64,000 bases of DNA from Sinorhizobium kostiense. GTDB taxonomy: Bacteria > Pseudomonadota > Alphaproteobacteria > Rhizobiales > Rhizobiaceae. The notes under the pieces are model-generated. The model worked only from the letters and a program-made list of their open reading frames with translations. It was not told the DNA's origin and made no database searches. Position numbers and translations under genes: made by a program. Shown here in pieces: positions 29,824-40,337 of this stretch (position 1 is the stretch's first letter; each line of letters begins with the position of its first letter). The DNA is taken from the NCBI RefSeq assembly GCF_017874595.1, contig NZ_JAGILA010000006.1:248001-312000 (forward strand), read 5' to 3'.

Positions 29824-30535
29824 ATTGCTCGGCTTGGGGCTCTTGGCGTGAAGCCGCATGCGCGCTATTGGGCACCGGCCAGCCATTGGCACCCCAGCGG
29901 AAATGCCAGCCTTGCCGCGCGAAGAGGAAGGCGATCATCACGGCCGTCCAGAGACCGAGCAGAAGGCCGGCCGCCACATCGCTTGGGTAATGTGCGCCGA
30001 CGATCACGCGCGACATCCCGATCGTCATGGCGAACACGAAGAACAGTGGCCGGAACTGCGGCATCAGCATCGCAAAGGCACCGAACAGGGCGCCGGCTGC
30101 GGTCGAGTGGCCGGAGGGGAAACTCTCGAACAAGCGTTCGCCGGTGAACGGCGTCAAGCTGTAGGCGCCATATTCTTCCATGAGCTCCGGACGGGCCCGG
30201 CCGATCAGGAATTTCAGCCCGTGAACCAGCACGCTTGCGGTGCCGATCGTCAGAAGGAAATAGGCGGAAAGTCTCCGCACCGTTCGCGCTCGCTGCCGCA
30301 CCGTCTCCTGTTGCGCGGCGCGTTTGGCGATGAGGGCAACCAGCAGCAGGAAGGCGGATGCATAGATCATCCAGCCAAAGGTACCAAAATCGGTGATCGC
30401 CTTATTAAAGTCGACGACGGCTTCAGGCAGGTCCTGCGCCCACTTCGACAGATGCGGGTCGAGCGGCATCAGCGCAAGCATGAGAACGATCGTCGTCAGC
30501 AATATCCACGAGGTGCTGGAAAGCGGTCGGCGCAT
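29822..30535 (-). CDS. PAP2-family membrane phosphatase
   Basis: A 237-residue integral membrane protein with the three acid-phosphatase motifs: KFLIGRARP, PSGHS and SRVIVGAHYPSDV. Members dephosphorylate lipid or isoprenoid phosphates at the outer face of the inner membrane, for example undecaprenyl diphosphate, phosphatidate or lipid A. About five or six hydrophobic segments are visible. I chose the ATG giving MRRPLSS because GGAG lies five bases before it; a longer form with 9 more residues (MKANGYGVK) is possible. It precedes no other gene on its strand and converges with the MHS transporter. Confidence 0.85.
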   Translation of the reverse strand: MRRPLSSTSWILLTTIVLMLALMPLDPHLSKWAQDLPEAVVDFNKAITDFGTFGWMIYASAFLLLVALIAKRAAQQETVRQRARTVRRLSAYFLLTIGTASVLVHGLKFLIGRARPELMEEYGAYSLTPFTGERLFESFPSGHSTAAGALFGAFAMLMPQFRPLFFVFAMTIGMSRVIVGAHYPSDVAAGLLLGLWTAVMIAFLFARQGWHFRWGANGWPVPNSAHAASRQEPQAEQ

Positions 30536-30606
30536 TTTTACTCCATATCCATTCGCTTTCATGGATTTGAAGGCGGATCGTGCGAATTCAAGGGCCAAAA
30601 GCGAAA

Positions 30607-30632
30607 ACACCTCCGGTGGCCACCGGAGGTGT
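30607..30632. terminator. intrinsic terminator after leuB
   Basis: A perfect 26-base palindrome (13-bp arms of ACACCTCCGGTGG) flanked by A- and T-runs lies 29 bases after the leuB stop on the minus strand. Its flanks would allow some function in both directions. Confidence 0.88.
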
Positions 30633-30660
30633 CTTTTCGCGGATCAGAACGGAAATGCTC

Positions 30661-31773
30661 TCAGGCCGAGAGCGCCTTGAATTCGGCAAGGATCGCATCG
30701 CCCATCTCGGCGGTGCCGACTTTGCGGCAGCCTTCCGCCATGATGTCGCCGGTGCGGATGCCCTTGTCGAGCACATTGGCGATCGCCTTTTCCAGATTGT
30801 CGGCTTCCTTCACGAGGTTGAAGGAATAGCGCAGGCACATGGCGAAGGAGGCGATCATGGCGATCGGGTTGGCAACGCCCTTGCCGGCGATGTCGGGGGC
30901 CGACCCGTGAACCGGCTCGTAGAGCGCCTTGCGCTTGCCGGTCTTGGCGTCGGGCGCGCCGAGCGAGGCGGAGGGCAGCATGCCGAGCGAGCCGGTGAGC
31001 ATCGCCGCGACGTCGGACAGCATGTCGCCGAAGAGGTTATCGGTGACGATGACATCGAACTGCTTCGGCTGGCGCACGAGCTGCATGCCGCCCGCATCCG
31101 CCAGCATGTGCTCGAGCTCGACGTCGGGATATTTCGCCTTGTGCGTCTCGGTGACCACCTGGTTCCAGAGCACACCGGACTTCATCACGTTGCGCTTTTC
31201 CATCGAGCAGACGCGGTTCCTGCGGGTGCGCGCCAGCTCGAATGCGACGCCGGCGATGCGCTCGATCTCATAGGTGTCGTAGACCTGGGTGTCGATGCCG
31301 CGCTTCTGACCATTGCCAAGGTCGATGATCTCTTTCGGCTCGCCGAAATAGACGCCGCCCGTCAACTCGCGCACGATCAGGATATCGAGGCCCTCGACCA
31401 GTTCCGGCTTCAGCGACGAAGCGCTGGCAAGCGCCGGATAGCAGATCGCCGGGCGCAGATTCGCGAACAGCTCGAGATCCTTGCGAAGCCGCAGGAGGCC
31501 TGCTTCCGGCCGCACCTCGTAAGGGACCGCGTCCCATTTTGGCCCGCCGACGGCGCCGAAGAGCACCGCATCGGCGGCAAGAGCCTTCGCCATATCCGCT
31601 TCCGAGATCGCAGCACCGTGGGCGTCATAGGCGGATCCACCCACAAGCCCTTCGTCCGTCACAAAACCGGCGCCAAGCTCGGCATTCATGTACTCGATGA
31701 TTTTGCGGACTTCCGCCATGGCTTCCGGGCCGATGCCGTCGCCGGGCAGAAGGAAGAGATTGCGCACAGTCAT
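30661..31773 (-). CDS. leuB: 3-isopropylmalate dehydrogenase
   Basis: A 370-residue NAD-dependent enzyme that oxidises and decarboxylates 3-isopropylmalate to 2-oxoisocaproate in leucine synthesis. Family segments are [34 protein letters not shown] and the C-terminal [16 protein letters not shown] chose the ATG giving [15 protein letters not shown], with AAGGA 8 bases upstream; 23 further in-frame codons upstream look untranslated. It is monocistronic and ends at a strong hairpin. Confidence 0.97.
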   Translation of the reverse strand: MTVRNLFLLPGDGIGPEAMAEVRKIIEYMNAELGAGFVTDEGLVGGSAYDAHGAAISEADMAKALAADAVLFGAVGGPKWDAVPYEVRPEAGLLRLRKDLELFANLRPAICYPALASASSLKPELVEGLDILIVRELTGGVYFGEPKEIIDLGNGQKRGIDTQVYDTYEIERIAGVAFELARTRRNRVCSMEKRNVMKSGVLWNQVVTETHKAKYPDVELEHMLADAGGMQLVRQPKQFDVIVTDNLFGDMLSDVAAMLTGSLGMLPSASLGAPDAKTGKRKALYEPVHGSAPDIAGKGVANPIAMIASFAMCLRYSFNLVKEADNLEKAIANVLDKGIRTGDIMAEGCRKVGTAEMGDAILAEFKALSA

Positions 31774-32232
31774 GGATGATCCTTCTCGCGGGGAAACGCC
31801 GCATGTTCCGTTAAATCCCACCCGATTCAACAATGAGAACACGCAGCACTATAGAATGCACAGCGACCTTGGTGCGTCTGGAAACGCGCAGCGCTGTAGC
31901 GCGCGTTCTTAGCGCAACTTCGTAACGAGGGAAATCGCGTCGCCGAAAGATTTGCGCCTGCTGTCCGCGGCCCCTCGCCGCTTTCCGCTTGACGGAATCA
32001 TGGCGTGACGCTCGAATGGCCTTCGCGACCCGAAAGGGCCGAGATTCGTCCGGCTTTAGGGTTGCCCAACCACCATGTCTCCTTAAATCGACCTCGATTT
32101 GGGGACAGAGACACGCCGCAGGTCAAAGCGCTGCGACGGCGCGTCTCGTAAGACGCTCGGCGCTTTGGGCGGGCCACCTCCCTTCTCTACGAAGGCCCTT
32201 AAGCGGCCCGTCTGCATTCGAAAGGAACATCG
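31774..32232. other. intergenic stretch between leuB and the M3 peptidase gene
   Basis: This holds the divergent promoters of leuB and the peptidase gene. No protein-coding frame with a plausible start was seen. A hairpin-prone stretch near 32,127-32,169 pairs AAAGCGC with GCGCTTT and GCGTCT with AGACGC; it resembles a repeat stretch before the glycerate kinase gene. A small RNA cannot be excluded. Confidence 0.4.
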
Positions 32233-34305
32233 ATGACCATCAGCGTTTCACTCAACCCGGCTTTGGTGAAATGGACCGGACACGAAGGCCTGCCGAATTT
32301 CGAGGCGCTGAGGGACGAGGATTTCGCGCCCGCATTCGAAGCGGCGCTTCAAGCCCATGACGCGGAGATTGAGGCGATCGCCAACAATCCGCAGCCGCCG
32401 ACCTTCGACAACACCATCGTCGCGCTGGAGATCGCCGGAGACGATCTCTCGCGCGTCTCCGCGCTCTTCTGGAGCAAAGCTGGTGCCCACACCAATGAGG
32501 TGATCCAAGCGCTCGAACGCGAGATCGCACCGAAGCTATCGCGGCACTATTCGAGGATCGGCACGAATCCGGCCCTCTTCGCCCGGATCGACGCGCTGTG
32601 GCAGAAGCGCAGCGAACTCGGCCTCGACCTCGAGGCGACGCGAGTCCTCGAGCGGCATTGGAAGGGGTTCGTCAAATCAGGCGCGAAGCTCGACAAGCCT
32701 GAGCAGGAGCGGCTTGCAGCGATCAACGAAAAGTTGGCCGGCTTAGGTGCGAAATTTGGCCAGAACGTGCTTGCCGACGAGAAGCGCTGGACGCTGCTGC
32801 TCGCCGACGAGCAGGAACTCGCCGGCCTTCCGGATTTCCTCAAGGATGCGATGGCCGCCGCGGCGCGGGATCGGGGCGAGGACGGCAAATATGCGGTGAC
32901 GCTGTCGCGCTCGATCATCGAGCCGTTCCTGACCTTTTCCGAGAATCGCGAGTTACGCGAACAGGCATTCAGGGCTTGGGTCGCGCGCGGCGAAAGCGAC
33001 GGCGAGACCGACAATCGCGCCATTATCGCCGAGACGCTAGCGCTCAGGGCGGAAAAGGCGAGGCTGCTCGGCTACGCGAATTATGCGGCGCTGAAGCTCG
33101 ACGACACCATGGCGAAGACACCCGACGCGGTGAATGGTCTTCTCATGCAAGTCTGGACGAAGGCGCTGGTGCGGGCTCGCGAGGAAGAGGCGGAGCTTAC
33201 CGCCCTGATCATGGCCGAGGGCCGCAATCACGAGGTCATGCCCTGGGATTGGCGCCACTATGCAGAAAAGCTGAGGGCCGAAAAGTTCAGCTTCTCCGAG
33301 AGCGAGTTGAAGCCGTATTTGCAGCTCGAGAGGATCATCGACGCCTGCTTCGACGTCGCGCGCCGGCTCTTCGGCATCGTAGCGACGGAGAAGAAGGGCA
33401 TCGCCGCATATCATCCGGATGTCCGCGTCTTCGAAATCCGCGATTCTCAAGGCAAGCTCGTGGCGCTGTTCCTGGGCGACTATTTCGCGCGGCCGTTGAA
33501 GCGGTCCGGCGCCTGGATGAGCTCGTTCCAGTCGCAGCACAGGTTGACACTGACGAACGGCGCGGTCGGCGAAATCCCGATTGTCTACAATGTCTGCAAC
33601 TTCGCCAAGCCGGCCGACGGCAAGCCGGCGCTGCTCTCTCTCGACGACGCCCGCACGCTCTTCCACGAGTTCGGCCATGCGCTGCACGGCATGCTCTCCA
33701 ATGTCACCTATCCTACCGTATCCGGCACCGGCGTTTCGCGTGACTTCGTCGAACTGCCGTCGCAGCTCTATGAACATTGGCTGACGGTGCCGGACATCCT
33801 GAAAACTTACGCAGTGCACTACCGAACCGGGGAGCCGATGCCTGAGGAGCTGCTCGACAAGGTGCTCGCCGCCCGCACTTTCAATTCCGGGTTCGCCACC
33901 GTCGAGTTCACGGCGTCCGCGCTTGTCGACATGGCCTATCACACGGCGGAGGCGGTCACCGACCCGGCGGAGCTGGAGGCGGCGACACTGGAGAGGATCG
34001 GCATGCCGAGCTCGATCGTCATGCGCCATCGCAGCCCGCATTTCCTGCATGTCTTCTCGGGCGACGGTTATTCCGCCGGCTACTATTCCTACATGTGGTC
34101 GGAAGTGCTCGACGCCGACGCTTTCGCCGCCTTCGAGGAGACCGGCGATCCGTTCGATCCGGAAATGGCGGCGAAACTCAAGGCCCACATCTATTCCGTC
34201 GGCGGCGCCATCGACGCGGAAGACGCCTACAAGAACTTCCGCGGCAAGCTGCCGAGCCCGGATGCGATGTTGGCGAAGAGGGCCTTGGTGGCGCCCGTTC
34301 TCTGA
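32233..34305 (+). CDS. M3-family metallopeptidase (peptidyl-dipeptidase Dcp-like)
   Basis: A 690-residue cytoplasmic zinc peptidase of the thimet oligopeptidase group. The zinc motif HEFGH lies in LFHEFGHALHGMLSN, with the downstream ligand region in DFVELPSQLYEHW. C-terminal YYSYMWSEVLDADAF is typical of the family. Members degrade short peptides; Dcp removes C-terminal dipeptides and OpdA/PrlC cleaves internally. The sequence looks closer to Dcp, but I do not fix the specificity. AAAGGA precedes the ATG. It is monocistronic, followed by a RIME-like half element. Confidence 0.92.
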   Translation: MTISVSLNPALVKWTGHEGLPNFEALRDEDFAPAFEAALQAHDAEIEAIANNPQPPTFDNTIVALEIAGDDLSRVSALFWSKAGAHTNEVIQALEREIAPKLSRHYSRIGTNPALFARIDALWQKRSELGLDLEATRVLERHWKGFVKSGAKLDKPEQERLAAINEKLAGLGAKFGQNVLADEKRWTLLLADEQELAGLPDFLKDAMAAAARDRGEDGKYAVTLSRSIIEPFLTFSENRELREQAFRAWVARGESDGETDNRAIIAETLALRAEKARLLGYANYAALKLDDTMAKTPDAVNGLLMQVWTKALVRAREEEAELTALIMAEGRNHEVMPWDWRHYAEKLRAEKFSFSESELKPYLQLERIIDACFDVARRLFGIVATEKKGIAAYHPDVRVFEIRDSQGKLVALFLGDYFARPLKRSGAWMSSFQSQHRLTLTNGAVGEIPIVYNVCNFAKPADGKPALLSLDDARTLFHEFGHALHGMLSNVTYPTVSGTGVSRDFVELPSQLYEHWLTVPDILKTYAVHYRTGEPMPEELLDKVLAARTFNSGFATVEFTASALVDMAYHTAEAVTDPAELEAATLERIGMPSSIVMRHRSPHFLHVFSGDGYSAGYYSYMWSEVLDADAFAAFEETGDPFDPEMAAKLKAHIYSVGGAIDAEDAYKNFRGKLPSPDAMLAKRALVAPVL

Positions 34306-34328
34306 GTATCGCGTGAAATTGCCGCGAG

Positions 34329-34382
34329 CCTCCTTCGCCCCGCTTGCGGGGAGAAGGTCGCAGCAGCGGGATGAGGGGCAAA
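34329..34382. repeat. RIME-like half element
   Basis: CGCCCCGCTTGCGGGGAGAAGG followed by a stretch ending GATGAGGGGCAA matches the right half of the complete element inside the sugar ABC operon. It sits between convergent genes (the M3 peptidase and the DUF993 gene). Confidence 0.7.
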
Positions 34383-34389
34383 CGACATG

Positions 34390-35562
34390 CTATGCCGCCT
34401 GCTCCACCCCCAGCACGGCAAGCAAATTCCGCATCCGCGTTGCCGCAAGCTCCGGCCTGTCGAGCACATTTGCCTGGTCGGCCAGGCGGAAGATTTCCGC
34501 ATAGTGCAGAAGCCCACGGGCGGATTGCAGGCCGGCCGGGAGGGTGAAATGGCGCTGATGGCCGTTCAGCCAGGCCAGAAACACGACCCCGGCCTTGTAA
34601 TATAGCGTCGGTGCCTCGAAGATCTTGCGCGACAGCGGCACCGTCGGTTCGATGACACCGCGGAAGGTTGCGACGTCCCCGCTCGCGAGCGCGGCGAGCG
34701 CCTTTGAAGCCGAGGGCGCCACGGCGTCAAAGATGCCGAGCAAGGCATGGCTGTATTTCTCGCCGTCGCCCTCGATCAGCTCCGCATAGTTGAAATCGTC
34801 GCCGGTGAAGCAGAGCACGCCCTCCGGCAGGCCATTGCGCAGCTTCACCTCCTTGCCATTGTCGAGGAGCGAAATTTTTATGCCTTCGACTTTGGAGCTG
34901 TTCTCGCGGATGATCGACAGCACCGTTTCGAGCGCCCCTTCGAAATTCTCCGAGCCCCAATAGCCTTTGAGCTGCGGGTCGAACATGTCGCCCAGCCAGT
35001 GCAGCACGACCTTGTCCTTCGCCTGGGACAGAATGCGGCCATAGACGCGCCGGTAGTCGTCTGAAGAGTGCGCCACGCGGGCGAGCGCCCGGCTCGCCAT
35101 CATGATCGCGCGGCCGCCTTGCGCCTCGACGAAGCCGATCTGCTCCTCATAGGCGGCAATCACATCCTCGATCGAGCGGGCCTCCGCCGGGGGGAGCTGG
35201 TCCGTGCCGGCCCCGCAGGCGAGGTCGGCGCCGGCAATGCTCCGCGCCTCGGCGAGCGAGCGGCGGATCAATTCCTGGGCGCCCGCCCAGGGAAGCCCCA
35301 TGCCCCGCTGGGCGGTGTCCATCGCCTCGGCGATCTTGAAACCGAGGCTCCAGAGGTGACGACGAAACGCCATCGTCGCCTCCCAGTCGATTGCCGGATT
35401 TCCCCAGGGATCCGTATCGTGCAGAGGATCGGACACGACATGCGCGGCCGCATAGGCGATGCGGTTGAAACTCGGCACTCTCTCGGGCCGGGTGATTGGC
35501 GTTCCCCGCAGCCGGTATTCTTCGAGCGAGCCATCTCGGCGCGGCAGCATCAGGCTGGTCAT
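34390..35562 (-). CDS. DUF993 family protein, aldolase-like
   Basis: A 390-residue protein of DUF993, which is distantly related to the dihydrodipicolinate synthase/N-acetylneuraminate lyase superfamily of TIM-barrel aldolases. Segments such as NRIAYAAAHVVSDP, WEATMAFRRHLWSLGFKIAEAMDTAQRG and GVLCFTGDDFNYAELIEGDG are typical. No reaction is established as far as I know. The start follows GAGGAGG. It diverges from the LacI regulator, with a palindromic operator 38 bases before its ATG, and members of the family commonly sit beside Gfo/Idh dehydrogenases, as here. I infer a retro-aldol or related step on a keto sugar acid. Confidence 0.8.
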   Translation of the reverse strand: MTSLMLPRRDGSLEEYRLRGTPITRPERVPSFNRIAYAAAHVVSDPLHDTDPWGNPAIDWEATMAFRRHLWSLGFKIAEAMDTAQRGMGLPWAGAQELIRRSLAEARSIAGADLACGAGTDQLPPAEARSIEDVIAAYEEQIGFVEAQGGRAIMMASRALARVAHSSDDYRRVYGRILSQAKDKVVLHWLGDMFDPQLKGYWGSENFEGALETVLSIIRENSSKVEGIKISLLDNGKEVKLRNGLPEGVLCFTGDDFNYAELIEGDGEKYSHALLGIFDAVAPSASKALAALASGDVATFRGVIEPTVPLSRKIFEAPTLYYKAGVVFLAWLNGHQRHFTLPAGLQSARGLLHYAEIFRLADQANVLDRPELAATRMRNLLAVLGVEQAA

Positions 35563-35599
35563 CGACGTCTATCCTCCTCAATCTTGCTGCACCGGAATA

Positions 35600-35617
35600 A
35601 TTTAGATCGTTCCAAAT
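35600..35617. promoter_or_regulatory. candidate LacI-family operator before the DUF993 gene
   Basis: ATTTAGATCGTTCCAAAT is an imperfect palindrome with a central CG. Its right half closely matches the perfect palindrome 230 bases away. LacI-type repressors bind such CG-centred palindromes. Confidence 0.65.
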
Positions 35618-35823
35618 GGCAAGGTTAAATTTTGATCGCGCAGGACGTCGCGCCGCGTTTCTGCTCGCCGGCGCAGGCGCTGTCGCGGCAACATCCCGGC
35701 CGCAAAAACATGAGACAAACACCAGAATATCAGGCGGTAGCGTGGCATATTCACGACGCTTCGCGACAGACCCCGTTGCAGACGCGGCTCACTCCTTGGC
35801 GAAAAAATGTGAATACAAGCCTC

Positions 35824-35853
35824 TTGACGAAATTGGAACGTTCCAATTATGAA
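35824..35853 (+). promoter_or_regulatory. promoter of the lacI-type gene with embedded perfect operator
   Basis: AATTGGAACGTTCCAATT is a perfect 18-base palindrome with central CG. It lies between a -35-like TTGACG and a -10-like TATGAA, so a bound repressor would block polymerase. This suggests autoregulation of the gene that starts 38 bases beyond the palindrome. Confidence 0.7.
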
Positions 35854-35886
35854 GGATGGAAGAAACGAAAACTTGGGAGCAAACCA

Positions 35887-37928
<2,042 letters not shown>

Positions 37929-37933
37929 CGCGC

Positions 37934-39565
37934 ATGTCGTTGAATACTACGCAGATGAGCAAGCACATCTCGGCGGACGAAGCGGCGGCTCTGATTCCCG
38001 ACGGCGCGGTCGTTTCCGTCTCTTCGTCGAGCGGGCTTGGCTGCCCGGACCTGATGCTGAAGGCGATCGGCGAACGCTTCGACGCGACCGGGCACCCGCG
38101 GGATCTGACGACCCTGCACCCGATCGCCGCCGGCGACATGAGCGGCATCAAGGGCGTCGACCACATCGCCAAAAAGGGTCTCCTGAAGAAGGTCATCGGC
38201 GGCTCCTATCCGTCGGGTCCGTCGAGCGCCGAGCCGCCGCTGATCTGGCAGATGATCGGTGCCAACGAAGTCGCCGCCTATAACATCCCCTCCGGCATCC
38301 TCTTCGACATGCATCGCGAGGCGGCGGCCAAGCGGCCGGGTGTCATCACCAAGGTCGGTCTCGACACCTTCGTCGATCCGTCGCGCGAAGGCTGCGCCAT
38401 GAATGCCTCCGCCGCCGACCCCGTCGTGAAGAAGATCAGTTTCGACGGCGAGGACTGGCTCTATTTCAAGGCGATCGCGCCGCAGGTGGCGATCATCCGC
38501 GCGACGACCGCCGACGAGCGCGGCAATCTCACCTATGAGCACGAGGGCGCCTATCTCGGCGGACTCGACCAGGCGCTTGCCGCCCGCAACAATGGCGGCA
38601 TCGTCATCGCCCAGGTGAAGCGCATTGCCAAGGAGGGCTCGCTGAAGCCCCACGACGTGCGTGTACCGGGCGTGCTCGTCGATTACATCGTCGTCGACAC
38701 CGAGCAGAAGCAGACGACACAGACGCTCTACGATCCGGCGATTTCCGGCGAAATCTTCCGGCCGCTCGACAGCTTCCGCCTGCCGGAATTCAACATTCAA
38801 AAAGTGATCGCGCGCCGCGTCGCCCAGGAACTCGAGGCCGGAAGCGCTGTCAATCTCGGTTTCGGCATTTCCGCAAACGTGCCGCGGATCCTACTTGAAG
38901 AGGGGCTGCATGGCGCCGTCACATGGGTGATCGAACAGGGCGCGGTCGGTGGCGTGCCGCTCCTCGATTTCGCATTCGGCTGCGCTTCGAATGCCGATGC
39001 CTTCATGCCCTCGCCCCACCAATTCACCTATTTCCAGGGCGCGGGCTTCGACGCCTCGTTGCTTTCCTTCCTAGAGATCGATCGCTCGGGTTCGGTCAAC
39101 GTCTCGAAGCTCAGCTTCCGGCCGCATGTGACGGCTGGGGCAGGGGGCTTCGTCGACATCACTGCGCGAGCCAGAAAGATCGTGTTTTCCGGCATGTTCA
39201 ATGCGGGCGCCAGGCTCGCGGTCGTCGATGGCCGGCTCGTCATCGAGAAGGAAGGCAAGCTCAGGAAACTCGTCAACGAGGTCGAGCACGTGACGTTCTC
39301 CGGTCGACGCGCCATCGCGCAGGGGCAGGACATCACCTATGTCACCGAACGGTGCGTAATGAAGCTGACGCCCGAGGGGATCATGCTGACGGAGATCGCG
39401 CCAGGCATCGATCTGCAGACGCATATTCTGGATCAGTCGGAGTTTCCGCTGATCGTCTCCGATGGTCTGAAAGTAATGGAGGCAGGGCTCTTCCGGGAGG
39501 CGCCGATCGGATTGACATTGCCGGTGAAGCCCCGACGGGCGATTGCGGGAGGCGCTGATGACTGA
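37934..39565 (+). CDS. acyl-CoA:carboxylate CoA-transferase (family I)
   Basis: A 543-residue protein with the fused two-domain layout of propionate/acetate CoA-transferases (YdiF/Pct type). The N-terminal half contains GLGCPDLMLKAIGERF and the C-terminal half NLGFGISANVPRIL followed by WVIEQGAVGG, where the glutamate is the likely catalytic residue forming the thioester. It would move CoA between short-chain acids. The gene starts five bases after the Gfo/Idh stop and overlaps the next gene by eight bases. Substrate unknown. Confidence 0.85.
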   Translation: MSLNTTQMSKHISADEAAALIPDGAVVSVSSSSGLGCPDLMLKAIGERFDATGHPRDLTTLHPIAAGDMSGIKGVDHIAKKGLLKKVIGGSYPSGPSSAEPPLIWQMIGANEVAAYNIPSGILFDMHREAAAKRPGVITKVGLDTFVDPSREGCAMNASAADPVVKKISFDGEDWLYFKAIAPQVAIIRATTADERGNLTYEHEGAYLGGLDQALAARNNGGIVIAQVKRIAKEGSLKPHDVRVPGVLVDYIVVDTEQKQTTQTLYDPAISGEIFRPLDSFRLPEFNIQKVIARRVAQELEAGSAVNLGFGISANVPRILLEEGLHGAVTWVIEQGAVGGVPLLDFAFGCASNADAFMPSPHQFTYFQGAGFDASLLSFLEIDRSGSVNVSKLSFRPHVTAGAGGFVDITARARKIVFSGMFNAGARLAVVDGRLVIEKEGKLRKLVNEVEHVTFSGRRAIAQGQDITYVTERCVMKLTPEGIMLTEIAPGIDLQTHILDQSEFPLIVSDGLKVMEAGLFREAPIGLTLPVKPRRAIAGGADD

Positions 39566-40337
39566 CGATCGGATCCGCATCGAGTTCGACGGCGCGATCG
39601 CGACGATGACGATCTCGAGGCCGGAGAAGCTCAACGCCTTCGACATCGACATGCTGCAGGCGCTTGCCGCCGCCTGCGATCGGCTCGAGGCGGATCGCCG
39701 CGTGCGCGTCGCGATCCTCACCGGCGAGGGCAAGGCCTTCTCCGCCGGCGGCGACATCAATGCCTGGGGCGGCATGGAGCCGGCGGCCTTCGGCCATGAC
39801 TGGGTGCGCTTCGGCCATCGCGTCTTCGAGCGGCTGGCGACGCTGCGCATGCCGGTGATTGCCGCCTTGAACGGCCATACGCTCGGCGGCGGGCTGGAAC
39901 TCGCGGCTGCCGCCGATATCCGCATCGCCGAAGCCCAGGTGAAGATCGGCATGCCGGAGACGAGCCTCGGCATGGTGCCGGGCTGGTCCGGCACGCAGCG
40001 CCTCGTCGCCCGCTTCGGCGCGCAGGTCGTGCGCCGCATGGTGCTCGGCGGCGAGATCTTCTCGGGCGAAGAGGCGAAGGGCGAGGGCCTGGTCGATGCC
40101 GTGGTCGAGACCGGCACCGTGAAGCAGGCGGCGAGGGACTACGCGGCGCGTGTAGCCGCCCGCGGCCCTGCGGCGCTCGAAGTGTCGAAACTGATGATCG
40201 CCTCGGCGAATGGCGAGGACAAGGGCGCCGCCATCGAGGCGCTGGGGTCGATCCTCGTCGCCAAGACCGGCGACCTCAAGGAAGGCGTCGCCGCCTTCGG
40301 CGAGAAGCGCGAAGCCCGTTTCAAGGGAGAATGGTGA
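39558..40337 (+). CDS. enoyl-CoA hydratase/isomerase family protein
   Basis: A 259-residue crotonase-fold protein. The oxyanion-hole segments are visible: FSAGGDINAWGG and GHTLGGGLELAAAADIRIA; the second family glutamate is in GMPETSLGMVPG. It would hydrate, isomerise or hydrolyse an acyl-CoA made by the adjacent CoA-transferase. I chose the ATG giving MTDDRIRIEFDG after GGGAGG, overlapping the upstream gene by eight bases. Its stop overlaps the start of the aldehyde dehydrogenase. Confidence 0.87.
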   Translation: MTDDRIRIEFDGAIATMTISRPEKLNAFDIDMLQALAAACDRLEADRRVRVAILTGEGKAFSAGGDINAWGGMEPAAFGHDWVRFGHRVFERLATLRMPVIAALNGHTLGGGLELAAAADIRIAEAQVKIGMPETSLGMVPGWSGTQRLVARFGAQVVRRMVLGGEIFSGEEAKGEGLVDAVVETGTVKQAARDYAARVAARGPAALEVSKLMIASANGEDKGAAIEALGSILVAKTGDLKEGVAAFGEKREARFKGEW

